The notes under the pieces are model-generated. The model searched no databases and was not told where the DNA came from. It saw only the letters and a program-made list of their open reading frames with translations. The position numbers were made by a program, and so were the translations under genes. A stretch of DNA of 5,835 bases from Candidatus Cloacimonadota bacterium (lineage in GTDB: Bacteria > Cloacimonadota > Cloacimonadia > Cloacimonadales > TCS61): the NCBI GenBank assembly GCA_030596265.1, contig JAUVKM010000153.1, positions 1 through 5,835 of the forward strand. The letters are read 5' to 3'. Each line of letters starts with the position of its first letter. The stretch's first letter is position 1. This document shows, piece after piece, positions 1-5,731 of this stretch.

Positions 1-61
1 GGCAATGGGGAAAAGAAATTTTAAGTTTCAAAAAGGTAACATTTAGTTGTTTGGTTATTAT

Positions 62-436
62 CTATTCATAAGAAAAAGAATCGTCATTTATCAGTATTGT
101 AATTGATAATTCAGGCTGAATAACAGTAAAATCTTTTTCTATAGATTCCAGTACATAACTTCCAGAATAATCACCATATAAAAAAGGAACATCGTTCCCC
201 GGAAGAGGCAACAAAAATTCATACTCAGATGTGCTTTCACCAATTGCCAGAGAGTCGATTGTTACATTATTCTCTACACCGGTCATTTCTAACTCGATAT
301 TGGTAATTTTAGACGAACTAACATTAATAATTACTACTTCATATTTAGTAAGATCATCTGCAGAAGTGATATCATTACAACTTGCAATAATAAATACTGC
401 GAACATTACGATTGATAATATTAATGATCTTTTCAT
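62..436 (-). CDS. Small predicted lipoprotein of unknown function
   Basis: A 124-residue protein with a lipoprotein signal peptide. It has a basic start (MKRS), a hydrophobic stretch over about residues 5-17 and the lipobox IASC, with Cys20 as the predicted lipidated residue. Asn and Asp follow the Cys. The mature part of about 105 residues is acidic, has no further Cys, and alternates hydrophobic and polar residues in a way that suggests a small beta-sandwich; this fold is inferred, and no family is recognised. The start is ATG at 436, with a good ribosome binding site AAAGGAG five bases upstream (442-448 on this strand), and the stop is TAG at 62-64. It is transcribed away from the two large secreted-protein genes across a 510-base gap, so a shared role is not indicated. 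It probably sits in the inner or outer membrane facing the periplasm, or on the surface. No terminator is visible in the 61 bases left in the window. Confidence 0.8.
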   Translation of the reverse strand: MKRSLILSIVMFAVFIIASCNDITSADDLTKYEVVIINVSSSKITNIELEMTGVENNVTIDSLAIGESTSEYEFLLPLPGNDVPFLYGDYSGSYVLESIEKDFTVIQPELSITILINDDSFSYE

Positions 437-441
437 GGTTA

Positions 442-448
442 CTCCTTT
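442..448 (-). promoter_or_regulatory. Ribosome binding site of the lipoprotein gene
   Basis: The minus strand reads AAAGGAG, separated by five bases (TAACC) from the ATG at 436. This near-consensus Shine-Dalgarno site supports that start codon and the reality of the small gene. Confidence 0.75.
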
Positions 449-461
449 AAATTATCTTTCT

Positions 462-500
462 GTTAATAGTTAACGTTTGCAAAACGATTCTTTCTGTCAA
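462..500 (-). promoter_or_regulatory. Possible promoter and operator of the lipoprotein gene
   Basis: On the minus strand a perfect TTGACA box lies at 495-500, about 60 bases before the start codon. No good -10 box sits 16-18 bases further on (the 17-base position reads AACGTT), so the promoter call is weak. Between it and the ribosome binding site lies the short inverted repeat GTTAA-TAG-TTAAC (462-474), which could be a repressor site or chance in AT-rich DNA. Confidence 0.2.
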
Positions 501-619
501 AGAGATTTTGTTATTGACTCTCAAATCTCATTTAGACAATTTAGTATTTGCATTAATTAAATTGCTTTAAGGGAAACGAAATTGAGATTGATAGTTGAAT
601 TAAAATTGGATGATGAGAA

Positions 620-655
620 GTATACAATAACTTTTTCCGAAAAGTTATTGTATAC
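620..655. repeat. Perfect 16-bp palindrome (strong hairpin) with following T-run
   Basis: The left arm GTATACAATAACTTTT (620-635) is the exact reverse complement of 640-655, with a four-base loop TCCG. Six T residues follow at 657-662 on the plus strand, so in plus-strand RNA this has the outline of an intrinsic terminator. However, the stem is AT-rich and no gene is transcribed into it from the left. Other readings are a leader or attenuator structure if transcription starts to its left, a regulator binding site, or the remnant of a small mobile palindrome. The hairpin itself is certain from the bases; its role is not. Confidence 0.7.
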
Positions 656-694
656 ATTTTTTGTATAACTATAGGTTAGTTATGTATACATTTT
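649..694 (+). repeat. Two direct copies of TGTATACATTTT around a second hairpin
   Basis: TGTATACATTTT occurs at 649-660 and again at 683-694, a 34-base period. Each contains the palindrome TGTATACA. Between them ATAACTA (665-671) and TAGTTAT (677-683) form a 7-bp inverted repeat with a five-base loop, and TTGTATAAC at 661-669 is a degenerate third copy of the motif. GTATAC also begins the 620-655 hairpin. The cluster could be a set of operator sites for a dimeric regulator acting on either flanking gene, but it may also be the residue of a repeat element. Confidence 0.5.
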
Positions 695-712
695 ATATTG
701 GCGCAGCGTACA

Positions 713-730
713 TATGTTACAAGCAACTTA
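713..730 (+). repeat. Left copy of an 18-base long-range inverted repeat
   Basis: TATGTTACAAGCAACTTA matches the reverse complement of 5624-5641 at 17 of 18 positions, including a perfect run of 13. The two copies lie on either side of the pair of T9SS-cargo genes, about 4.9 kb apart and in opposite orientation. The flanking bases do not extend the similarity. It may be an end sequence of a mobile unit, a dispersed genomic repeat, or a coincidence in AT-rich DNA. Confidence 0.4.
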
Positions 731-834
731 AGAAGAAGGAAAACAAAAAGATGAACGAACCATAAAATAGTATTAATTGTAAAATAAAGTAATCCATATA
801 TCAGAAAACTAATTCTAAATTTCAATAATCAAAT

Positions 835-855
835 TTGTCAGATTTTTTCTGACAA
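835..855. repeat. 8-bp inverted repeat with T5 loop upstream of the amidotransferase gene
   Basis: TTGTCAGA (835-842) and TCTGACAA (848-855) are exact reverse complements separated by TTTTT. The element sits about 90 bases before the start codon at 947. This spacing and symmetry suit either a dimeric regulator site or a hairpin in the 5' untranslated RNA. No regulator family is recognised from the motif. Confidence 0.45.
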
Positions 856-935
856 CTAACCGAAAGTAATTTTTCAATAAATAAAAAAATACTTGAAATA
901 ATATTAACTATATCAAATAAGAGACAAATAAAAAA

Positions 936-941
936 AGGAGG
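936..941 (+). promoter_or_regulatory. Ribosome binding site deciding the ATG start at 947
   Basis: A full consensus AGGAGG lies five bases before the ATG at 947 and only two bases before the in-frame TTG at 944. The spacing favours ATG 947, so the protein is 764 residues rather than 765. Confidence 0.85.
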
Positions 942-946
942 TTTTG

Positions 947-3241
947 ATGTTTTCCAAAAACATTAAGTCAATACTGATAATTGCAATTTTACTCGTGATG
1001 GTTTTAAGTTCAGTTGTTTTGTTTGCAGATTGTGATATGGCTGTTATGCTTGCAAAAACAGGCTACAGTATTTCAACAATAACTGAAGGTTCCGGAAGTT
1101 ATGATGACCCTGATGAATTTATTAATTTTTTAATTGAAAATTCATCTTATGGTACCAACCCAGATGGATATGGTGTCACTTATATAGGTGATAATGGATA
1201 TTTTCCTTATATTAATACAACGGGGCTTTCAACCGAATTCTATAGTGATCAGGCCTGGTATGTGACTGCTCAGAACATAACAAGCGATACTTATTATTAT
1301 GATTATGGTCCAAATCATTTATACACAGGTCCAATGGAAGCTGCACGAGATGCAATAAAGCTTGATGTTAATGATGTTGCAATAGTTTTAGGCCACGATA
1401 GAAAAAGCAGTACGGCTTTAGGAAATCATCCTTTTAGATTTAATTATGGCACAAGTACATTTCAATTTATGCATAATGGTGGTATTGATGATGACATAAA
1501 AGAAGCATTATATACTGAATTAGGAGGAGCAAGTTGGTTTATGTCTAGCAATCATCCTTCAAATTGGAATACTAATACTGGACAATATAACCAATTCATT
1601 GACAGTGAAATTTTATTTCATTGGATAATGAGCAATATAATGGATAATGGCGGAGATGTCCTCTCTGGTATCCACGACGCACTAACTGCTACAATTGATG
1701 ATGGTAATATTGATCTAGAATACGAATTTAGAAATCCAGAAGCCACTTGGCATAACGTTATTAATTTTATATTAACTGATGGAGAAACTCTCTATGTTTT
1801 CCGAAACGCATTTGATAGCTGGTCTCATCATTATTTATCTTGGGAAGAAAATGATAATAACTGTTATACAGTAAAGACACAAGCTGAATTAGAAAATGGT
1901 TTGAACCAATTCGATTTGGTAAAAATATCAAGAGATAATGAACCCATTACTTATGAGAATTTCTTTGATCTTGATATAATAGTGTTTGCTTCTGGCTACA
2001 ATTGGGAATCATTTCCAAGAATTGGTACGGAACCAAATCTTAATATTGCTACTGATGCTGATCTTGTAGATGTATTAAATGATATTGAACCTTTTGAAGG
2101 TAGTATTACAAATATCAATATGCAAGCTGATGAAACTATTCCTTTTGAGTTAACATATGATTATTTAGCAACTCCACAATGGGATCCTGATGCATATCCA
2201 GCCCAAAGCAGTTGGCTATACAAAATCGAAATACTTCCAGGTGAGGATAGATTGCTAACAGTTGATGGTGATAGACTACCTGCTGATTTTACCCTTGAAG
2301 ATGAAGATCCACTTGAGGCTAACACATATCATTGGCTGGGATTCTGGCTACCTCAAACTCAGAAAATGATCGAATCTTTTGGTGATTACTGGCAATATGT
2401 GGAAAAAGTAAAATCAGAAGATTGGTACTATAACAAACGCAGTATTATAAGAGGTGGTGATCCTTATGGTGGTGAAGTAGTAATATCTGCAGAAGGTTTA
2501 ACTTTGGAATATGGGAAAGGATATATGGTTTGGTTTAAAGACCTTCCACAACCGATTTCCGATTTTCATTGGACACTTGACAATACAGTTGAAGAACCTA
2601 TAAAAAAAGTCGAACCTGAAAACTTCACTTATACGGAAAAAGCTGATTATGAGGCTATCGATGTCTTTAATATTCCACCGGATGTAACAGAGATCGGAGT
2701 TTATGAAGATGATGTATGTGTAGGTGCTGTTGCAGTTGAAGATACTTGTGCTCAAATCCTTGTCTATTCCGATAATGCTAATCGTGATCCTATTCCATTT
2801 ACCTTTGAAATAGTAACAGGAAGAGGGTTCTCAACTCCGATCAAGGATTATCAAGTTCTAGATCCACAAACCGGTAAATACGAAAATAAATCAATTTTCT
2901 CCGGCAGACAGGAATATTCCATAATGAGATTTGCAGATGAAGATGAACCTGAGAACATAGTTTCCAAACTGGTACTTAAAGGAAATTATCCAAACCCATT
3001 TAACCCAACAACAACAATATCATTCTCTCTACCTAACGAACAAGAAATTGAACTTACTATCTTTAACATTAAGGGGCAAAAAGTGAAGACACTTTATTCC
3101 GGTATTGCAGATGAAGGTGAGCACTCAATAACTTGGTCAGGTAAAGATGTAAACAATAAATCAGTTAGTTCAGGTTTGTATTTCTACAAACTTAAAACTA
3201 ACAATAATACGTTAACTCGTAAAATGATAATGATGAAGTAA
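947..3241 (+). CDS. Secreted class II glutamine amidotransferase-like protein with T9SS sorting domain
   Basis: A 764-residue exported protein. Residues 1-27 form a Sec signal peptide with a long hydrophobic core and a likely cut after LFA. Residues 29 to about 300 carry the class II amidotransferase (Ntn-hydrolase) signatures: Cys29 as predicted nucleophile (DCDMAVM), NPDGYG (71-76), GHDRKSST (149-156) with the conserved Arg152, NHPF (160-163), MHNGGI (175-180) whose Asn177-Gly178 match the oxyanion-hole pair, and DSE (219-221). The order and spacing resemble YafJ/EgtC-type stand-alone enzymes, which hydrolyse a glutamine-like side-chain amide. No synthase domain follows, so an amidase role is more likely than amino transfer; the substrate is unknown. 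Residues about 340-660 are Trp-, Asp- and Glu-rich and of no recognised family. Residues 679-764 are a T9SS type A-like beta-sandwich sorting domain (NYPNPFNPTTTI, then IFNIKGQKVKTL, ending RKMIMMK), predicting release or anchoring at the cell surface. Start chosen from AGGAGG at 936-941. The enzyme call is firm at domain level and unproven for activity. Confidence 0.85.
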   Translation: MFSKNIKSILIIAILLVMVLSSVVLFADCDMAVMLAKTGYSISTITEGSGSYDDPDEFINFLIENSSYGTNPDGYGVTYIGDNGYFPYINTTGLSTEFYSDQAWYVTAQNITSDTYYYDYGPNHLYTGPMEAARDAIKLDVNDVAIVLGHDRKSSTALGNHPFRFNYGTSTFQFMHNGGIDDDIKEALYTELGGASWFMSSNHPSNWNTNTGQYNQFIDSEILFHWIMSNIMDNGGDVLSGIHDALTATIDDGNIDLEYEFRNPEATWHNVINFILTDGETLYVFRNAFDSWSHHYLSWEENDNNCYTVKTQAELENGLNQFDLVKISRDNEPITYENFFDLDIIVFASGYNWESFPRIGTEPNLNIATDADLVDVLNDIEPFEGSITNINMQADETIPFELTYDYLATPQWDPDAYPAQSSWLYKIEILPGEDRLLTVDGDRLPADFTLEDEDPLEANTYHWLGFWLPQTQKMIESFGDYWQYVEKVKSEDWYYNKRSIIRGGDPYGGEVVISAEGLTLEYGKGYMVWFKDLPQPISDFHWTLDNTVEEPIKKVEPENFTYTEKADYEAIDVFNIPPDVTEIGVYEDDVCVGAVAVEDTCAQILVYSDNANRDPIPFTFEIVTGRGFSTPIKDYQVLDPQTGKYENKSIFSGRQEYSIMRFADEDEPENIVSKLVLKGNYPNPFNPTTTISFSLPNEQEIELTIFNIKGQKVKTLYSGIADEGEHSITWSGKDVNNKSVSSGLYFYKLKTNNNTLTRKMIMMK

Positions 3242-3248
3242 ATTAATT

Positions 3249-3298
3249 ATTCACTCTTAGCCCCTCTCTTGGTTTTAAGAGAGGGGTTGGGGGTGAGT
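3249..3298 (+). repeat. Long palindromic intergenic repeat (REP/MITE-like) between the two secreted-protein genes
   Basis: CCCCTCTCTT (3261-3270) pairs perfectly with AAGAGAGGGG (3277-3286) around the loop GGTTTT. Outside this core the pairing continues without a break to 3249/3298 if G-U pairs are allowed: 22 consecutive pairs in plus-strand RNA, five of them G-U. The CCCCTCTC/GAGAGGGG core followed by GGGGGTGAG resembles a palindromic repeat scattered between genes in many bacteria and often mis-called as small proteins; that resemblance is from memory. No T-run follows, so it is not a standard terminator. It ends two bases before the ribosome binding site of the next gene and could modulate translation or mRNA decay between the two genes. 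Confidence 0.75.
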
Positions 3299-3300
3299 TC

Positions 3301-3304
3301 GAGG
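3301..3304 (+). promoter_or_regulatory. Ribosome binding site of the beta-helix gene beside the palindrome
   Basis: GAGG lies five bases before the ATG at 3310 and directly beyond the 3' edge of the 3249-3298 stem. Folding of that stem should leave the site single-stranded but close to a stable helix, which could affect ribosome access. Confidence 0.6.
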
Positions 3305-3309
3305 AAATT

Positions 3310-5601
3310 ATGAAATTAAAAAGTATCTCACTTTTGTTCGTGCTTGTTAGTTTGAGTTCGTTGCTAAATGCTTTTACATGGCACATCAAACAAGACGGTA
3401 CCGGTAACTTCACCACAATCCAAGAAGGGATTAACGCATCCACCAATTCCGATACAGTTCTCGTCTATCCGGAAACTTATTACGAGAACATTAACTACAA
3501 CGGTAAAGATATCATTGTTGCCAGTCTTTATTTAACAACTGGTGATGAACAATACATAAACCAAACAATAATCGATGGTGACCAGAATGGCAGTTGTGTA
3601 AGAATAATTTCAGGAGAAGACAGCACAACTGTTCTTTGTGGCTTTACAATACTAAATGGTAGTGGTACTTTATATGTAAATGATTATTTAGGTGGAGGAA
3701 TATACATAGTAGATTCCCAGCCATCTATAAAAAAGTGTTTAATTATGAATAATTATGCTAGTGCTGGAGGAGGTATATTATGCATGAACTCTCAAATTAC
3801 TTTAGTTGGTGTATCCATTATTAATAATCATTGTTATAAATCAGGGGGTGGTATTTTTTTGGGTAATAATTCTGAAGTTCTTTTTGATAATGAAATGTTA
3901 TGTAATATTTATTTAAATTATGCAGCTGGGGGTTGTGAGATCAGGAAAACTTGGGATTGTCCTCCTTTAGAAGTTTTTGTAGATACTTTTACAGTTATAG
4001 AACCTGATGGGTATTTTATCAGCTCAACAACTTCAATTGGAATTCCATTAAATGATATAACATTGTATTGCCAGAATGCTAAATTGGAACCTGTTAATGC
4101 TGATCTCTATGTTTCTATAGATGGGGATAACAACAATAGTGGCTTATCTGTGGATAATCCTTTGGCAACAATCAATTTTGCACTTTCACTTATAAAATCA
4201 GACACTCTCCATCCGAATAATATCCATATTGCTAGTGGAATTTATTCCAATACACTTAATGATCAATGTTTCCCACTTAATATGCGAGGTTATGTTTCAA
4301 TTATTGGTGAATCAATGGAAAATACTATCCTAGATGCTGAGGGGTTATGCTATTTGATTAGTGATGGCTACAGTAAAAAAGATTATTCCATTAAAAATAT
4401 GACATTTACAGGAGGATACGGGACATTTTTTCCTGCAGCATCTATTAAGATTACAGCAGGCCAACAGCAAAATAAATTTGTAATTTTAGAAAATATCAAT
4501 AATATTAATTTCCCTTATTCAATTGGAAGATTATTAGAAATATTCAATGTAGATCTATATATAAAAAAATTTATCTCTCAATCTAACTATCATATATTAT
4601 TAAGAACGTTAAACTTATATCAACCTGAGCAGGAAGTTATAATTGAGAATGCATACATACATAATAATTCACAATACTCTCCACAAGCTGGTTCTCAATG
4701 CCAAATGGAGTTTGGTCAACTCGGCACTAATACAATGAATGTTAATATCATTAATATGGAGATGACTGAGAACCAATATTATTCCAGTCCTGGTTCCGAA
4801 ACATGTTCAGGCATAGAAGTTATGGATAATGTTAATTTGAATTTAATTAATAGTACTATTGGGAATAACTCATCTCCTAATAATGGGGGTGTGATAAGGA
4901 TTGGACCCGGAGGACAAAATTCAGTTATTAATATCTACAATTCCATTCTTTATGGTGATTTGCCAGGAGAGATTTATATTGATAATGAGTTTTCCAGTAA
5001 TCCTTCCACAATTAATATTCAGAATTCTCTGGTAGATGGTGGGTATGAGGGTATTGAAAATGTTTATGGTTGGAACGTTGTTAATTGGATGGATGGTAAC
5101 CTTAATGAAGATCCTTATTGGGATTTTACCGGAGATAATCCCTACGCTTTAACAGAAAATTCTCCTTGCATAAACGCCGGCACATTAGATCTACCTGCAG
5201 GAATTGAATTACCTGAATTTGATCTTGCCGGAAATCTACGCATTTACGGTGACACAATTGATATGGGAGCTTATGAATATCAAGATTCTGTCTCAGTTTT
5301 GGAAGATATTATCACACCAATTACTCAAACAAAAATATCTAATTATCCAAATCCATTTAATCCAACCACAACTATCAAACTTGATCTAGCTGAATCAGGG
5401 AAAATTGAACTGGCAATTTACAATATAAAGGGACAGAAAGTAAAAACATTAATGGATGCTTATTCTTCTAAAGGTCATTTTGAGATTATCTGGCGAGGAG
5501 TAGACGATAACAAAAAGAAAGTTGCCAGCGGACATTATTTTATAAAGCTAAAAGTGAATGAGGAAGAAAAAAAAACTATAAAATGTGTATTGGTGAAATA
5601 G
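3310..5601 (+). CDS. Secreted right-handed parallel beta-helix protein with DUF1565-like segment and T9SS sorting domain
   Basis: A 763-residue exported protein. Residues 1-21 are a signal peptide (basic MKLK, hydrophobic core, cut expected after LNA). Residues 22-120 form the start of a pectate-lyase-like beta-helix, including TIQEGINAS (37-45), the coil motif YYENINYNG (57-65) and an IIDG turn (87-90). Gly/Asn-rich coils follow to about 210 (GGGIYI, SAGGGI, SGGGIF). Residues 265-345 read as a DUF1565-like unit (LYVSIDGDNNNSG, NPLATINFAL, then IIGES and TILDAEG). A second Asn- and Ile-rich helix runs to about 655 and ends in the family-typical SPCINAG (618-624) and DMGAYEY (651-657). Residues 678-763 are the T9SS type A-like sorting domain (NYPNPFNPTTTI, IYNIKGQKVKTL). 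Such helices are often polysaccharide-binding or -cleaving or adhesive; no catalytic residues can be assigned, so adhesin, glycan binder or lyase remain open. It has 15 Cys, many for an exported protein. Codon choice changes inside the gene (Asn mostly AAC before about 3510, mostly AAT in 3720-3900). It lies 68 bases after the previous gene. Confidence 0.85.
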   Translation: MKLKSISLLFVLVSLSSLLNAFTWHIKQDGTGNFTTIQEGINASTNSDTVLVYPETYYENINYNGKDIIVASLYLTTGDEQYINQTIIDGDQNGSCVRIISGEDSTTVLCGFTILNGSGTLYVNDYLGGGIYIVDSQPSIKKCLIMNNYASAGGGILCMNSQITLVGVSIINNHCYKSGGGIFLGNNSEVLFDNEMLCNIYLNYAAGGCEIRKTWDCPPLEVFVDTFTVIEPDGYFISSTTSIGIPLNDITLYCQNAKLEPVNADLYVSIDGDNNNSGLSVDNPLATINFALSLIKSDTLHPNNIHIASGIYSNTLNDQCFPLNMRGYVSIIGESMENTILDAEGLCYLISDGYSKKDYSIKNMTFTGGYGTFFPAASIKITAGQQQNKFVILENINNINFPYSIGRLLEIFNVDLYIKKFISQSNYHILLRTLNLYQPEQEVIIENAYIHNNSQYSPQAGSQCQMEFGQLGTNTMNVNIINMEMTENQYYSSPGSETCSGIEVMDNVNLNLINSTIGNNSSPNNGGVIRIGPGGQNSVINIYNSILYGDLPGEIYIDNEFSSNPSTINIQNSLVDGGYEGIENVYGWNVVNWMDGNLNEDPYWDFTGDNPYALTENSPCINAGTLDLPAGIELPEFDLAGNLRIYGDTIDMGAYEYQDSVSVLEDIITPITQTKISNYPNPFNPTTTIKLDLAESGKIELAIYNIKGQKVKTLMDAYSSKGHFEIIWRGVDDNKKKVASGHYFIKLKVNEEEKKTIKCVLVK

Positions 5602-5623
5602 ATTTATTCTTTCTGTTTATGAG

Positions 5624-5641
5624 TAAGATGCTTGTAACATA
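5624..5641 (-). repeat. Right copy of the 18-base long-range inverted repeat
   Basis: Read on the minus strand this is TATGTTACAAGCATCTTA, differing from 713-730 at one position only. It begins 22 bases after the stop codon of the beta-helix gene and abuts the hairpin at 5642-5689. Confidence 0.4.
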
Positions 5642-5689
5642 AGCCTCCACATTCATATTGAAAGAAAAGCAAGAAGAACGTGGCAGGCT
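5642..5689. repeat. Imperfect 13-bp hairpin downstream of the beta-helix gene
   Basis: AGCCTCCACATTC (5642-5654) pairs with GAACGTGGCAGGCT (5676-5689) with one A-C mismatch and one bulged C (5684), around a 21-base A-rich loop. There is no T-run after it. It could stabilise the 3' end of the mRNA or be part of the repeat element that fills the tail. Confidence 0.5.
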
Positions 5690-5696
5690 CTAAGCA

Positions 5697-5731
5697 TTAA
5701 TCAACATTCCGCTTCGCTCCATGTTGATTAA
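5697..5731. repeat. Perfect 11-bp inverted repeat with 13-base loop
   Basis: TTAATCAACAT (5697-5707) is the exact reverse complement of ATGTTGATTAA (5721-5731). Two more pairs form beyond one mismatch (5694-5695 with 5733-5734). The loop TCCGCTTCGCTCC contains the small self-pair GC-TTC-GC and part of a 10-mer that recurs inverted at 5769-5778. Confidence 0.65.

Larger units (their letters stand above)
437..946. other. Gene-free divergent intergenic region rich in palindromes
   Basis: This 510-base stretch separates the leftward lipoprotein gene from the rightward amidotransferase-like gene. I find no credible coding sequence in it. It is very AT-rich, with only about 18% G+C over 781-840 by hand count. 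It should carry promoters for both flanking genes. It contains, from left to right, a TTGACA box, a strong 16-bp hairpin, a second hairpin, two copies of TGTATACATTTT, one arm of an 18-base long-range inverted repeat and a U-rich-loop hairpin. A TTGAAA at 893-898 could be a -35 box for the gene at 947, but the -10 position (about 915-921, AAATAAG) is poor. A four-codon ATG reading frame at 751 preceded by AAGGA is too short to call. Confidence 0.6.

Noticed and set aside
1..61. Terminator for the lipoprotein gene or start of another gene at the left edge
   Set aside because: No inverted repeat with a T-run and no convincing frame can be seen in these 61 bases.
231..473. 80-codon plus-strand frame
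   Set aside because: Antisense to the lipoprotein gene, which has a lipobox and a good ribosome binding site; this frame has neither.
944..949. Alternative TTG start at 944 for the amidotransferase-like gene
   Set aside because: AGGAGG at 936-941 would be only two bases away from TTG 944 but five from ATG 947; ATG at normal spacing is preferred.
2498..2755. 85-codon minus-strand frame
   Set aside because: Lies wholly inside the amidotransferase-like gene on the other strand, with Phe/Ile/Ser-rich shadow composition.
3251..3296. Intrinsic terminator between the two large genes
   Set aside because: The stem is strong but there is no T-run after it on either strand; G-rich sequence follows on the plus strand.
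3243..3446. 67-codon minus-strand reading frame across the intergenic palindrome
   Set aside because: It is antisense to the signal-peptide region of the beta-helix gene, its tail is a translation of the palindromic repeat (a PLLKPREGL-type peptide), and no ribosome binding site supports it.
5204..5389. 61-codon plus-strand frame
   Set aside because: Out-of-frame shadow within the 3' part of the beta-helix gene, covering its conserved DMGAYEY and NYPNPFNP coding sequence.
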